Assembly: GCF_019285775.1 (NCBI RefSeq)
Contig: NZ_CP079105.1
Coordinates: 310,001 to 374,000 of the forward strand
DNA from: Skermania piniformis
Lineage (GTDB): Bacteria; Actinomycetota; Actinomycetes; Mycobacteriales; Mycobacteriaceae
DNA: 64,000 nt
Reading direction: 5' to 3'
The notes under the pieces were generated by a model that searched no databases, was not told where the DNA came from, and saw only the letters and a program-made list of their open reading frames with translations. This document shows positions 44,911 through 54,022 of this stretch, piece after piece. Numbering within the stretch: the first letter of the stretch is position 1; each line of letters opens with the position of its first letter. The position numbers and the translations under genes are program-made.

Positions 44911-47456
44911 GCGATCTTCTCCTCGGAGTCGTCGGCGGGGCGCACCGTCGGGGTGCCGATCAGCAGCGGCACCTTGCGTCCGTTGCGGGTTTCGAAGGCC
45001 ACGGTCGGGTCGGGTGCGCCGGGCGCGTTGACGAACGAGACGAACCGGGCCAGCTTGTCCGGGTCGTCGAGCACGCCCTTCCACTCGCAGGAATAGCCGG
45101 TGACGTGGCGGGCCATGTCGGCTTCGAAATCGTCGGCCAGACCCAGGGCATCGTCCACCACGACCGCGTGTAGCCGGTCCAGCCCGCCGGCCGACGAGGT
45201 CAGCCAGGGGGCCGTGCGCTGCAGCCGGTCGGCGGTGCGGATGTAATACATCAGGAACCGGTCGATATAGCGGATCAACGTGTCCCGATCCAGGTCGGCG
45301 GCCAACAGCTGAGCGTGTTTCGGGGTCATCCCGCCGTTGCCGCAGACGTAGAGGTTCCAGCCCTTTTCGGTGGCTACCACCCCGACATCCTTGCCGCGTG
45401 CCTCGGCGCACTCGCGGGCGCAGCCGGATACGCCCATCTTGATCTTGTGTGGCGCGCGTAGCCCGCGATACCGCAACTCCAGGTCGATCGCCAGCTGCAC
45501 CGAATCCTGCTGCCCGTATCGGCACCAATCGGTGCCGACGCAGCTCTTCACCGTGCGCAGCGACTTGCCGTAGGCCTGACCGGATTCCATCCCGCCGTCG
45601 ACCAACCGGCGCCAGATGAGCGGCAACTGATCGACCGTCGCGCCGAACATGTCGATCCGCTGACCACCGGTGATCTTGGTGTAGAGGCCGAAGTCGCGGG
45701 CGATCTCACCGATCAGGATCAGCTGCTCGGCCGTGATGTCGCCGCCGGGCACCCGCGGCACGACCGAGTACGTGCCGTTGCGCTGGATGTTCGCCAGGAA
45801 GTGGTCGTTGCTGTCCTGCAGCGATGCCTGCTCGCCGTCGAGGATGTGCTCGGAGCTGGTGGAGGCCAGGATCGAGGCGACTGTCGGCTTGCAGATATCG
45901 CACCCGGTGCCGGTGCCGAACCGGGCGATCAACCCGGTGAAGGTGCGAATGCCACTGGCCCGCACCAGCTCGAACAGTTCTACCCGGGATTGGGTGAAGT
46001 GCTCGCACAACCCCTGCGACAGCTCCACCCCCTGGGCGGCGAGCAGCTGGGACAGCAACGGCACGCAAGAACCGCACGAGCTGCCGGCGCCGGTGCAGCC
46101 CTGCAGCGCCGCGACTTCGCAGGCGCCGTCGGCGATCGCGGCACACAGCGCGCCCTTGCTGACGTCGTTGCAGGAACACACCTGCGCGTCGTCCGGCAGG
46201 GCGCCGATGCCGAGGGCCGGGCCGTCGCCGGCCGGCGCGATCAGCGACACCGGGTCGCCGGGCAGGGTGGACCCGACCAGCGGCCGCAGAATCCCGTACT
46301 GGCTTGCGTCGCCGATCAGCACGCCACCGAGCAACGTGCCCGCGTCGTCGGAGAGCACCAGCTTGGCGTAGGTACCGCCGATCGGATCGCTGACCACGAC
46401 GTCCAGCGCGTTCGGCGTGGTGCCGTGTGCGTCGCCGAAGCTCGCGACGTCGACGCCGAGCAGCTTGAGTTTCGTAGACAGATCGGCGCCGGGGAACTCG
46501 GCGTCCCCGCCGAGCAACCGGTCGGCGACCACCTCGGCGGTGGCGTAGCCGGGGCCGACCAGGCCGTAGCACCGGCCCTGCACCGCGGCGACCTCGCCGA
46601 TCGCGTACACCGCCGGATCGGAGGTAACGCAGGCCAGGTCGGTGAGCACGCCGCCGCGTTCGCCGACCGCCAGCCCGGCGGCGCGAGCCACCTCGTCGCG
46701 CGGCCGGACCCCGGCGGAGAACACCACCAGTGCGGCGTCGATCGTGGTGTCGTCGCTCAACGTCACCCGGACGCCGGCGTCGTCGGGCAGCGGTTCGATC
46801 ACCGACGTGCCGGCGCCGGTGGTGACGTCGATGTCGAGCGCGCGGATCAGCCGGGCCAGGTGCTCGCCGCCGGCCGGGTCCACCTGGAGCGGCATCAACC
46901 GGGGCGCGAACTCCACCACATGCGGGCGTAATCCCAACAACCGCAGCGCATTCGCTGCCTCCAGGCCGAGCAGCCCACCGCCGACGACCACCCCGACCGC
47001 GCCCGGATCACGGGCCAACGCGGCGTCGGCAGCGGTCCGGATTCCATCCAGGTCGTCGAGGGTGCGGTAGACGTGGCAGGCGGGCAGGTCGTGGCCGGGG
47101 ACCGGCGGGACGAACGGGTACGAACCGGTGGCCAGGATCAGCGCGTCGTAGTCGAGCTCCGCGCCGGTCGACGTGCCGACCGTGCGTGCAGCCGTGTCGA
47201 TCTCGGTGACCCGCTCGCCGCGCCGCAGCACCACGTGCGGGTCGTCGGGATAGCTGTTGCCGGACAGGGCCAGATCGTCGCGGGTCCAGCTGCCGACGTA
47301 GGACGACAGGCCCACCCGGTCGTATGCCGGGTCGGTTTCCTCGCCGAGGATCACCACCCGCCAGGCGGCGGAATCATCTCGGGCGCGCAGCGCTTCGACG
47401 AATCGGTGCCCCACCATGCCGTGGCCGACGACGACGGCCGTGCGTTGCGCGTTCAC
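44907..47456 (-). CDS. nirB: Nitrite reductase [NAD(P)H] large subunit (NirB)
   Basis: An 849-residue siroheme enzyme that reduces nitrite to ammonium in the cytoplasm. The N-terminal NAD(P)H/FAD module has VVVGHGMVGHRFVEAL and GVVVGGGLLGLEAANALRLL. A BFD-like [2Fe-2S] domain follows (VCSCNDVSKGALC and GCTGAGSSCGSC). The C-terminal siroheme/[4Fe-4S] domain has SCVGTDWCRYG (C-x5-C) and GVSGCARECAEA (C-x3-C). The GTG at 47456 has GAGGA 6 bases upstream; an ATG ten codons earlier lies in an imperfect 20-bp tandem duplication and has no ribosome binding site. Confidence 0.95.
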   Translation of the reverse strand: MNAQRTAVVVGHGMVGHRFVEALRARDDSAAWRVVILGEETDPAYDRVGLSSYVGSWTRDDLALSGNSYPDDPHVVLRRGERVTEIDTAARTVGTSTGAELDYDALILATGSYPFVPPVPGHDLPACHVYRTLDDLDGIRTAADAALARDPGAVGVVVGGGLLGLEAANALRLLGLRPHVVEFAPRLMPLQVDPAGGEHLARLIRALDIDVTTGAGTSVIEPLPDDAGVRVTLSDDTTIDAALVVFSAGVRPRDEVARAAGLAVGERGGVLTDLACVTSDPAVYAIGEVAAVQGRCYGLVGPGYATAEVVADRLLGGDAEFPGADLSTKLKLLGVDVASFGDAHGTTPNALDVVVSDPIGGTYAKLVLSDDAGTLLGGVLIGDASQYGILRPLVGSTLPGDPVSLIAPAGDGPALGIGALPDDAQVCSCNDVSKGALCAAIADGACEVAALQGCTGAGSSCGSCVPLLSQLLAAQGVELSQGLCEHFTQSRVELFELVRASGIRTFTGLIARFGTGTGCDICKPTVASILASTSSEHILDGEQASLQDSNDHFLANIQRNGTYSVVPRVPGGDITAEQLILIGEIARDFGLYTKITGGQRIDMFGATVDQLPLIWRRLVDGGMESGQAYGKSLRTVKSCVGTDWCRYGQQDSVQLAIDLELRYRGLRAPHKIKMGVSGCARECAEARGKDVGVVATEKGWNLYVCGNGGMTPKHAQLLAADLDRDTLIRYIDRFLMYYIRTADRLQRTAPWLTSSAGGLDRLHAVVVDDALGLADDFEADMARHVTGYSCEWKGVLDDPDKLARFVSFVNAPGAPDPTVAFETRNGRKVPLLIGTPTVRPADDSEEKIA

Positions 47457-47474
47457 AGGTATTCCTCGTTCCTG

Positions 47475-47514
47475 GTCGTTGGACATAACGCTGCGTTGTT
47501 GGACATAGCGCTGG
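47475..47514 (-). repeat. Imperfect 20-bp tandem duplication before nirB
   Basis: Two adjacent 20-base units (47475-47494 and 47495-47514) agree at 17 positions and share GTTGGACATA. They fill most of the gap between the nitrate reductase stop and the nirB start. Each copy contains one ATG on the reverse strand, in different frames. Confidence 0.8.
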
Positions 47515-47515
47515 G

Positions 47516-50500
47516 TCAGTAGACGTCGCGCACATAGCGCTGTTCGGCCGCGAGCGCGGCGAGGTAGGAACGAGCACTTTTCGGCGCCATCTGACCGTGT
47601 TCGGCGACGATGCCGCACAGCGCCTCGTCCACGTCGCGAGCCATCCGCGCGGCGTCGCCGCAGACGTACACGTGCGCGCCGCGCCGGAGCCATTGCCAGA
47701 GTTCGGCGGCATGTTCGCGCATCCGGTGCTGGACGTACACCCGCTCGCTGCCGTCCCGGGAGAACGCCAGGTCCAGCCGGGTGAGCACGCCCCGTTCCTG
47801 CAGTTCGGCCAGTTCGTCGCGGTAGTAGAAATCGCAGGCTTCGTGCTGCTCGCCGAAGAACAGCCAGTTCGGCCCCCCGGCGCCGCGCGCCGCCCGTTCG
47901 CGGAGGAAGCCGCGAAACGGTGCGACGCCGGTGCCCGGGCCGATCATCACCGCTGCGGTGTCCGGGTCCTCCGGTGGCCGGAAATGCCGGGTGGGCTGCA
48001 CGAACACGTCGACTTCGGCGCCCGGCTCCAGCTCGGCCAGGTAGCCGGTGCACAGCCCATGCCGAGTGTGGTCGCCGCGTTGGAACCGGACCACCGAGGT
48101 GGTGATCGCCACCTCGTCCGGGGTGTCCGACGGGCTGGAGCTGATCGAGTACAGCCGCGGCGTGATCGGGTGCAACACGGCCAGCCAATCGTCGATCGAG
48201 GCGGTGACCGGATGCTCAGCGAGCAGGTCGAGCGCTTGGCGGCCGTGGGTCCAGCCGGCGAAATCGGCCGGTCGGGAGAGCACGGTGGCCAGCGCGGCCG
48301 ACGGCGCCCGATCCTGCACGAACCGGACCAGATCCGGTGTGATCCGGGTGATGTCCAGTCGCTCGGTCAGTGCTTGCACCAACGGCATTCGCTCCTCGGC
48401 GAGGGCGATCGGGGCCGCACCGGCCAAGCCGGTTCGGTCCAGCCATTCCGCGACCACGGCGGCCCGGTTCACCGGGCGGATGCCCAGCGCGTCCCCGGCG
48501 CGGTACGGTAGCTCGGCAGCCAGCAGCTCGAACGTGAACGTGCGCACGTCTTTTGCCGATTCCGGTCCGCTGAGCCGGACCCCGGCCCGCAGCGTGGTGC
48601 GCAACGGGTTGGTGCGTGAGTAGCTCGGTGCTGCGCCGGCGGGCACGCCCCCCACCGGGGCGGGCGTGTCGGTGCTGTCGCCGGGGTCCAGCGCGGCGAG
48701 CACGGTGGACAGCCAGCGGGCTGCGGTCGCGGCGTAGTCCGGTTCGCACAGTGCCCGGTCGGCAATCCGAGTCGCTCCGACATGTTCGAGCCGGGCGTCG
48801 AGTTTCTTGGCGAAGCCGCAGAAGTCGGCGTAGGCCGGATCGCCGAAGCCGAGGACCGCGTAGCACAACTGATCCAGCTCGCCCGGTTCGGCGATGGCGA
48901 GCGCGTCCCACAACGCCAGCCCGTTGTCCGGGGCGTCGCCGTCGCCGGTGGTCGCCACCAGGAAAAGCGCTGTGCCGGTCAGATCGGCGACCGACACCAC
49001 CTCCGCGCCGTGCACGGTCACCGCGATGCCGGCCGCGGCGAGCGCGGCGGCGCATTCTCCCGCGTAGCCCTCGGCGGTGCCGGTCTGGGAAGCCCAGATC
49101 AGTTGCACCGCAGGTTTATCCGGTGCCGTGGTGGTCGGATCGGGAGCGGGATCGGCCGCGGTGGCGAACACCCCGGCCAGCACGCCCTCGAACCACGATC
49201 GAACGGTCGGGGACAGCGGTGTCTGTCGGGGGATTGTCGGGGTCCGGCCGGCGGGCGGGTTGGCGCGCAACCCGGTCAGATAGCCGCCCAGGAAGCCGGC
49301 TTCGCTGGAATCGAGCGCACCGGGACCGATCATCGCGTGCGGCGCCAGGATGGCGGCGAGCGCGGCGAGCGCCGGATCGGTGTCCGGTTCGGCCGAATCG
49401 GCGGATGGCGGCTCGACCGGGGCGGCCACCGGGGTCACCGCGACCGCGCACAGCTTGAACTCCGGTTGCAGCGACTCGGGATCGACGGCATCACTGGTCA
49501 CGGCGTTGATCGCCAGATCGGCGCCGAAGGCGTCGTTCCAATGCATCGGCGCGAAGCAGACCCCGGGACGGACCGCGTCGTCGATCGCCACCGGAAGCAC
49601 CGCGCGGCCGCGCCGGCTGCGTACCTCCACCGAACCGTTCGGTTCCGCCCCGATCCGCGCGGCGTCCTCGGGATGCAGTTGCAGGAACGGTGCGGGATCG
49701 AGCGCGTTCAGCTTGGCCACGCGGGCCGTCTTGGTCATCGTGTGCCATTGGTGCGCGAGCCGGCCGGTGGTGAGCAGCATCGGGTAGTCGTCGTCGGGCA
49801 GCTCGGCGGCCGGCAGATACGGCCGCGGCAGGAATCGGGCCCGGCGGTCGGGGGTGGCGAAGGCCAGCTGCGGCACGCTGCCGTCCGGCGCGGTGTAGCG
49901 ATCCTGGCTGATCCCGTCGTTGCGGTAGCGGATCGGGTTCCGCGCCGGCCCGCCCGGCGCGGCGGGCCACTGCACCGGTCCCGTGCGCAGCCGGTCGTAG
50001 TCGACCCCGCGCAGATCCCAGCCGGTGCGGGGATTGTGAAACCGGCTGAGCTCGGCGAACACCGCGGCCGCATCCGGGTAGTCGAAGGCGTCCGGGTAGC
50101 CGAGTTCGCGAGCGATGTCGCAGATCAGCAGCCAGTCCGGCCGCGCCGCGCCGGGCGGGGTCAGGGCCGGACTGCAGTGGGTGAGGGTGCGCTCGGAGTT
50201 GACCATCACCCCCTCGGCCTCGGACCACAGCGCGGCCGGCAGCACCACGTCGGCATAGGCCGCGGTCTCGGTGCCGGCGAACGCCTCCTGCACGATCACC
50301 GTGTCGGCGGTGCTCAGCCCGGCGATGACGGTGTCCCGATTGGCCATCGAGGCAACCGGATTGGTGCAGATGATCCAGGCGGCCCGGATCTCGCCGGCCG
50401 CCATCCGCCGGTACATCTCCACCGTGCCGCCGCCGGCGACCGGCCGGAGTGTGTCGGGCGGCAGACCCCAGATGTGCTCGGCGAAGGCGCGATCGGCCGG

Positions 50501-51574
50501 ATCGAGCGCGCTGCGCTGGCCGGGCAGCCCGGGACCCATGTACCCCATCTCCCGGCCGCCCATCGCGTTCGGCTGACCGGTCAGCGAAAACGGTCCGGAG
50601 CCGGTGCGGCAGATCGCGCCGGTGGCCAGGTGCAGGTTGCACAGCGCGTTGGTGTGCCAGGTGCCGTGGGTGGATTGGTTGAGCCCCATCGTCCACAGGC
50701 TCACCCAGTTGTCCGCCCCGCCGATCAGCTCGGCTGTTCGCCGGATGTCCGCCGCGGCGAGGCCGGTGAGCTCGGCGACCAGGTCGAGCGGGTATTCGGC
50801 CAGCAGTGCCGGCATCGCGGCCCAGCCGTCGGTGTGTGCGGCGATGAACTCGGGGTCGATGGCGTCGGCGTCGACCAGCAGCCGCAGCAGCCCGTTCAAC
50901 AGGGCCAGGTCGGTGCCGGGTCGGATCGGCAGGTGGAGGTCGGCCTTGCGGGCGGTCGCGGTGCGGCGTGGATCGATCACGATCAGGGTGGCGCCCTGCT
51001 TGACCCGGTCCAGCATTCGGAGAAACAGGATCGGATGACAATCGGCCATGTTCGACCCGATCACCAGGAACACGTCGGCATGGTCCAGGTCGTCGTAGCT
51101 GCCGGGTGGGCCGTCGGCGCCGAGCGACTGCTTGTAGCCGGTGCCGGCCGAGGCCATACACAGCCGGGAGTTCGACTCGACCCAGCTGGTCCGCAGATAC
51201 CCCTTGGCCAGCTTGGTCGCCAGGTACTGCGCCTCCAGCGACATCTGGCCGGACAGGTAGAGCGCGATCGCGTCGGGACCGTGCTCGTCGCGGATGGCAC
51301 GCAGTCGGCGGCCGGCCTCGGCGACGGCCACCTCCGCCGAGACCGGCACCGGCTCGGCGTCCCGGTCGGCGCGGACCAACCCGGTGGTCTGTCGCCCGCC
51401 GCTGTTGAGCAGGTCGGCGGTGGTGGCGCCTTTGGTGCACAGCCGGCCGCGATTGGCCGGATGGTCGGCGCGGCCGCTGGCAGAGGTGACCTTGCCGGCG
51501 CTGACCTGCAGGTTCATTCCGCAGCCCACGCCGCAGTACCCGCACACGGTGCTCGCCGTCCTCGTCCCAGCCAC
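47516..51574 (-). CDS. Assimilatory nitrate reductase fused to a diflavin reductase
   Basis: A 1352-residue self-sufficient nitrate reductase. The N-terminal molybdopterin oxidoreductase part binds [4Fe-4S] through Cys11, Cys14, Cys18 and Cys46 (VCGYCGVGCG, RLCTKG). SRLCMASAGTGYKQSLGADG and MGLNQSTHGTWHTNALCNLH are molybdenum-cofactor motifs. A dinucleotide-binding domain closes near residue 690. From about 830 a flavodoxin domain (LIWASQTGTAEGYA) and an FAD/NADPH module (RLYSISSSPSD, GPGTGVAPFRGFLRE, YVCGDAARMARDV) follow to the end RYVRDVY. NADPH electrons thus reach nitrate in one chain, where many bacteria use a separate reductase. The GTG start puts the cluster cysteines at their usual place. 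It heads the operon with nirB and nirD. Confidence 0.93.
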   Translation of the reverse strand: MAGTRTASTVCGYCGVGCGMNLQVSAGKVTSASGRADHPANRGRLCTKGATTADLLNSGGRQTTGLVRADRDAEPVPVSAEVAVAEAGRRLRAIRDEHGPDAIALYLSGQMSLEAQYLATKLAKGYLRTSWVESNSRLCMASAGTGYKQSLGADGPPGSYDDLDHADVFLVIGSNMADCHPILFLRMLDRVKQGATLIVIDPRRTATARKADLHLPIRPGTDLALLNGLLRLLVDADAIDPEFIAAHTDGWAAMPALLAEYPLDLVAELTGLAAADIRRTAELIGGADNWVSLWTMGLNQSTHGTWHTNALCNLHLATGAICRTGSGPFSLTGQPNAMGGREMGYMGPGLPGQRSALDPADRAFAEHIWGLPPDTLRPVAGGGTVEMYRRMAAGEIRAAWIICTNPVASMANRDTVIAGLSTADTVIVQEAFAGTETAAYADVVLPAALWSEAEGVMVNSERTLTHCSPALTPPGAARPDWLLICDIARELGYPDAFDYPDAAAVFAELSRFHNPRTGWDLRGVDYDRLRTGPVQWPAAPGGPARNPIRYRNDGISQDRYTAPDGSVPQLAFATPDRRARFLPRPYLPAAELPDDDYPMLLTTGRLAHQWHTMTKTARVAKLNALDPAPFLQLHPEDAARIGAEPNGSVEVRSRRGRAVLPVAIDDAVRPGVCFAPMHWNDAFGADLAINAVTSDAVDPESLQPEFKLCAVAVTPVAAPVEPPSADSAEPDTDPALAALAAILAPHAMIGPGALDSSEAGFLGGYLTGLRANPPAGRTPTIPRQTPLSPTVRSWFEGVLAGVFATAADPAPDPTTTAPDKPAVQLIWASQTGTAEGYAGECAAALAAAGIAVTVHGAEVVSVADLTGTALFLVATTGDGDAPDNGLALWDALAIAEPGELDQLCYAVLGFGDPAYADFCGFAKKLDARLEHVGATRIADRALCEPDYAATAARWLSTVLAALDPGDSTDTPAPVGGVPAGAAPSYSRTNPLRTTLRAGVRLSGPESAKDVRTFTFELLAAELPYRAGDALGIRPVNRAAVVAEWLDRTGLAGAAPIALAEERMPLVQALTERLDITRITPDLVRFVQDRAPSAALATVLSRPADFAGWTHGRQALDLLAEHPVTASIDDWLAVLHPITPRLYSISSSPSDTPDEVAITTSVVRFQRGDHTRHGLCTGYLAELEPGAEVDVFVQPTRHFRPPEDPDTAAVMIGPGTGVAPFRGFLRERAARGAGGPNWLFFGEQHEACDFYYRDELAELQERGVLTRLDLAFSRDGSERVYVQHRMREHAAELWQWLRRGAHVYVCGDAARMARDVDEALCGIVAEHGQMAPKSARSYLAALAAEQRYVRDVY

Positions 51575-51596
51575 GCATCCACGGTCGGTCAGCCGT

Positions 51597-51634
51597 GTTT
51601 CGATCTACCGAGGGACGGGTTACGCCGAGGTCAA
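51597..51634 (-). promoter_or_regulatory. Possible GlnR operator for the nitrate reductase operon
   Basis: With an 11-base period the reverse strand reads TTGAC, GTAAC, CTCGG and GAAAC (51634 to 51597). Two half-sites match the GlnR consensus, one partly and one not. It lies 23-60 bases upstream of the nitrate reductase GTG. Weaker than the amt site. Confidence 0.35.
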
Positions 51635-51772
51635 CTCGCCCGCGCAGTCCCGAGGTCGGTGACGTGCGGACGCGAAATCGGGTTGCCTTCCCGGGGCTCG
51701 AAGCGTCAATCTGGCAGTGCGGGGAAAACGGGAATCACGCGAAATCATCATCACTGTGCCGAGGAGAGATCT

Positions 51773-53056
51773 GTGCGTGCGTTGCAACCCCTACAGTTTC
51801 CGGCTTACCGGTGGCTGTTCGGATCGCTGGTCTGTTCGTTGCTCGCCGAAGGTATGTTTCTCGTCGCCCAGGTATGGCAGGTGGTCGAGCTCGGCGGTGG
51901 TCCCGGCCAGCTGGCCCTGGTGACCACCGCGACTGCCGTCGGCATGGTCGGGACCGTGCTGGTCGGCGGTGTGCTGGCCGACCGGATCCCGCAGAAGCGC
52001 ATCCTGCTCGGTGTCGCGGCGGTCCAGACCGCGGTCTGCGCGGTGCTGGCGGTGCTGTCGCTGAGCGGGCTGCTCACCTTGTGGCAGCTCGTGGCGGGTG
52101 CGCTGATGATCGGGATCGCCGGTGGTCTGTACTTTCCGGCGTACTCCGCGTTGGTGCCCGCGTTGGTCCCCGCGGAGCAGCTGCTCGCGGTGAACGGTCT
52201 GGAAGGGATGACCCGTCCGGCGCTGGCGCAGGCCGCCGGACCGGCCGCGGCGAGTGGGCTGATCGCTGCCGCGTCCCCGGGCGCCGCCCTCGCGGTGGCC
52301 GCGCTCACGTCCGGGTTGACCGTGCTGTTCGTGTCCTGCATGCCGCTGACCCCGGTTCGGCGCGCGGTCGACGACGGTTCGCCGTCGGCTCGGCGGCTGG
52401 TCCAGGATGTGGCCGACGGTTTCCGCTACATGGCCCGCACGCCGTGGTTGCTGGCCACGCTGTTGTTCGCCAGTTTGATGGTGCTGGTGATCATCGGCCC
52501 GTTGGAGGTGCTGGTCCCGTTCGCCATCCGGGACCACACCGGCGGCGGGCCGCGCGAGCATGCGCTGGTGCTGGTTGCGTTCGGCGTCGGTGCGGTGGTC
52601 GGTCCGGCGATCGTCGCTTCTCGCCCGCTTCCGCGTCGTTATCTCACGGTGATGGTGACGATGTGGGGTGTCGGCTGCGTGCCGATGGTGGTGTTCGGTC
52701 TGACCTCGCAGCTGTGGCTGATGATCGTCGCCGCGTTCGTCACCGGCCTGTTGTTCGACGGTGCCCAGGTGATCTGGGGTACGTTGCTGCAGCGGCGGGT
52801 GCCGGCGGAATTGCTCGGCCGGATCTCCAGCCTGGACTTCTTCGTCTCGCTGGCGTTCATGCCGGTATCGATGGCGCTGTCCGGAACGGTCGCCGGGGTG
52901 GTCGGCCTGAAAACGGTGTTTCTGGTCGCCGGTCTGGTTCCGATCGGGCTGGCGGTGATCGCGATAGCTGCGGCCCGGATGCGCCAGGACGAGCTATCGC
53001 ATCCGCTGGATGCCCCATCGGTGCGGGTACCCGATCACGGCTTCATCAGCCGGTAG
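51773..53056 (+). CDS. MFS transporter, EntS-like exporter
   Basis: A 427-residue major-facilitator protein with about 12 transmembrane segments. ALQPLQFPAYRWLFGSLVCS and the GGVLADRIPQKRILLG loop after helix 2 place it among drug or siderophore exporters such as EntS. The GTG at 51773 has GAGGAGAG 7 bases upstream; a far longer frame upstream is an antisense shadow of the nitrate reductase. It diverges from the nitrate operon and ends 6 bases from a convergent gene. No iron box was seen in front of it, so siderophore export is not supported by regulation. Confidence 0.87.
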   Translation: MRALQPLQFPAYRWLFGSLVCSLLAEGMFLVAQVWQVVELGGGPGQLALVTTATAVGMVGTVLVGGVLADRIPQKRILLGVAAVQTAVCAVLAVLSLSGLLTLWQLVAGALMIGIAGGLYFPAYSALVPALVPAEQLLAVNGLEGMTRPALAQAAGPAAASGLIAAASPGAALAVAALTSGLTVLFVSCMPLTPVRRAVDDGSPSARRLVQDVADGFRYMARTPWLLATLLFASLMVLVIIGPLEVLVPFAIRDHTGGGPREHALVLVAFGVGAVVGPAIVASRPLPRRYLTVMVTMWGVGCVPMVVFGLTSQLWLMIVAAFVTGLLFDGAQVIWGTLLQRRVPAELLGRISSLDFFVSLAFMPVSMALSGTVAGVVGLKTVFLVAGLVPIGLAVIAIAAARMRQDELSHPLDAPSVRVPDHGFISR

Positions 53057-53062
53057 TCGTGC

Positions 53063-53764
53063 TCAGACGCCAGGCGGTGCCGCCGCCGGATGCCGGTGCG
53101 ACCAGAACGCTTGCACCCGGTCGACGATGCTGGCGAACCCGTCGTCGTCCAGTCCGTAGGTGCTGACCACCAGCAGCTCCTTGCCGGTACCGGCGGCGGT
53201 GATCACCAGGCCGGGTCCGAGTGCGGGCACTTCGGCGCCCACCCGGTCGTGGTCGGCGAAGAACGGAAGTCCGGGTGTGCCGAACGGTGCGGGTTCGGCA
53301 CCGGCGGTGCCGACGGCCGTCGCCAGCGGCTCCGGACCCAGCTCGCCCGCCGAGACGAACACCGTGCGGCGGGCGCGGCCGGGCTGGCGCTCCAGGGCGA
53401 ATCGCAGCTGCTGCGCGAAGATCGTCCATCCTTCGGTGACGTCGTCGTAATAGCCGGCCCGTTCCTGCGTCGCCGGGGGGCGGGGGCCGCGCACGATCTG
53501 CAGTCGGGTCCCGCCGGGGACCTCGGTCAACTCGAATCGGTCCCCGGTGGCGAAGTCGCCCGGGGCCTGACCGGCGAGACGCAAGAGATGGTGTGTGTCG
53601 TCGGCCAGCGCATGCTGGTGGTAGATGAAGTCGATCTCCTGGTCGAGACCGTCGAAAACCCAACCGTGCCAATTGCGTATCTGATCCCGCTCGCGCAACG
53701 CCGACCACACCTGCGCCACCGGGGCGGCGATGGTGACATCGATGACGGCTGACGGTTCGCTCAA
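53063..53764 (-). CDS. SRPBCC (AHSA1-like) domain protein
   Basis: A 233-residue protein. The first 150 residues form a START-like domain (AVIDVTIAAPVAQVWSALRE, HGWVFDGLDQEIDF); the last 80 form an added unit with AGTGKELLVVSTYGLDDDGF. The frame extends upstream, but AGGAG followed 5 bases later by TTG at 53764 marks the likely start, giving LSEPSAVIDVTI. AHSA1-like proteins bind hydrophobic ligands or assist Hsp90; no role can be assigned. Confidence 0.75.
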   Translation of the reverse strand: MSEPSAVIDVTIAAPVAQVWSALRERDQIRNWHGWVFDGLDQEIDFIYHQHALADDTHHLLRLAGQAPGDFATGDRFELTEVPGGTRLQIVRGPRPPATQERAGYYDDVTEGWTIFAQQLRFALERQPGRARRTVFVSAGELGPEPLATAVGTAGAEPAPFGTPGLPFFADHDRVGAEVPALGPGLVITAAGTGKELLVVSTYGLDDDGFASIVDRVQAFWSHRHPAAAPPGV

Positions 53765-54022
53765 GGCAACTCCTGTGCGTGGGCCGGACCGGGCGGGCTG
53801 ACCGGGCTCGGTCGGGTACCCGAGCAGAGACGCTCTACCCGCCGCGAGTGCCCGCGAGAATACCGGTCGGTCGTCGGCGCTCGGCACCCGGTCGAGAGCG
53901 GGATTCGCTCGGCAGGCGGACACCGGCAGATCCGGATAAGCTGCAGAGCAGTGGGCCGGCAGCCAGGCAGCCGGCCGGATCTGGGTACCGAATCGTCGTA
54001 CCGCAGCAGGAGGATCGCGAAA

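Noticed and set aside
48782-51772. Long open extension upstream of the MFS exporter
   Set aside because: It is antisense to the nitrate reductase gene; the exporter's own ribosome binding site is at 51761-51768.
51575-51772. Iron box controlling the EntS-like exporter
   Set aside because: No TTAGG-x-TAA-like palindrome present; the exporter cannot be tied to the iron operon by sequence.
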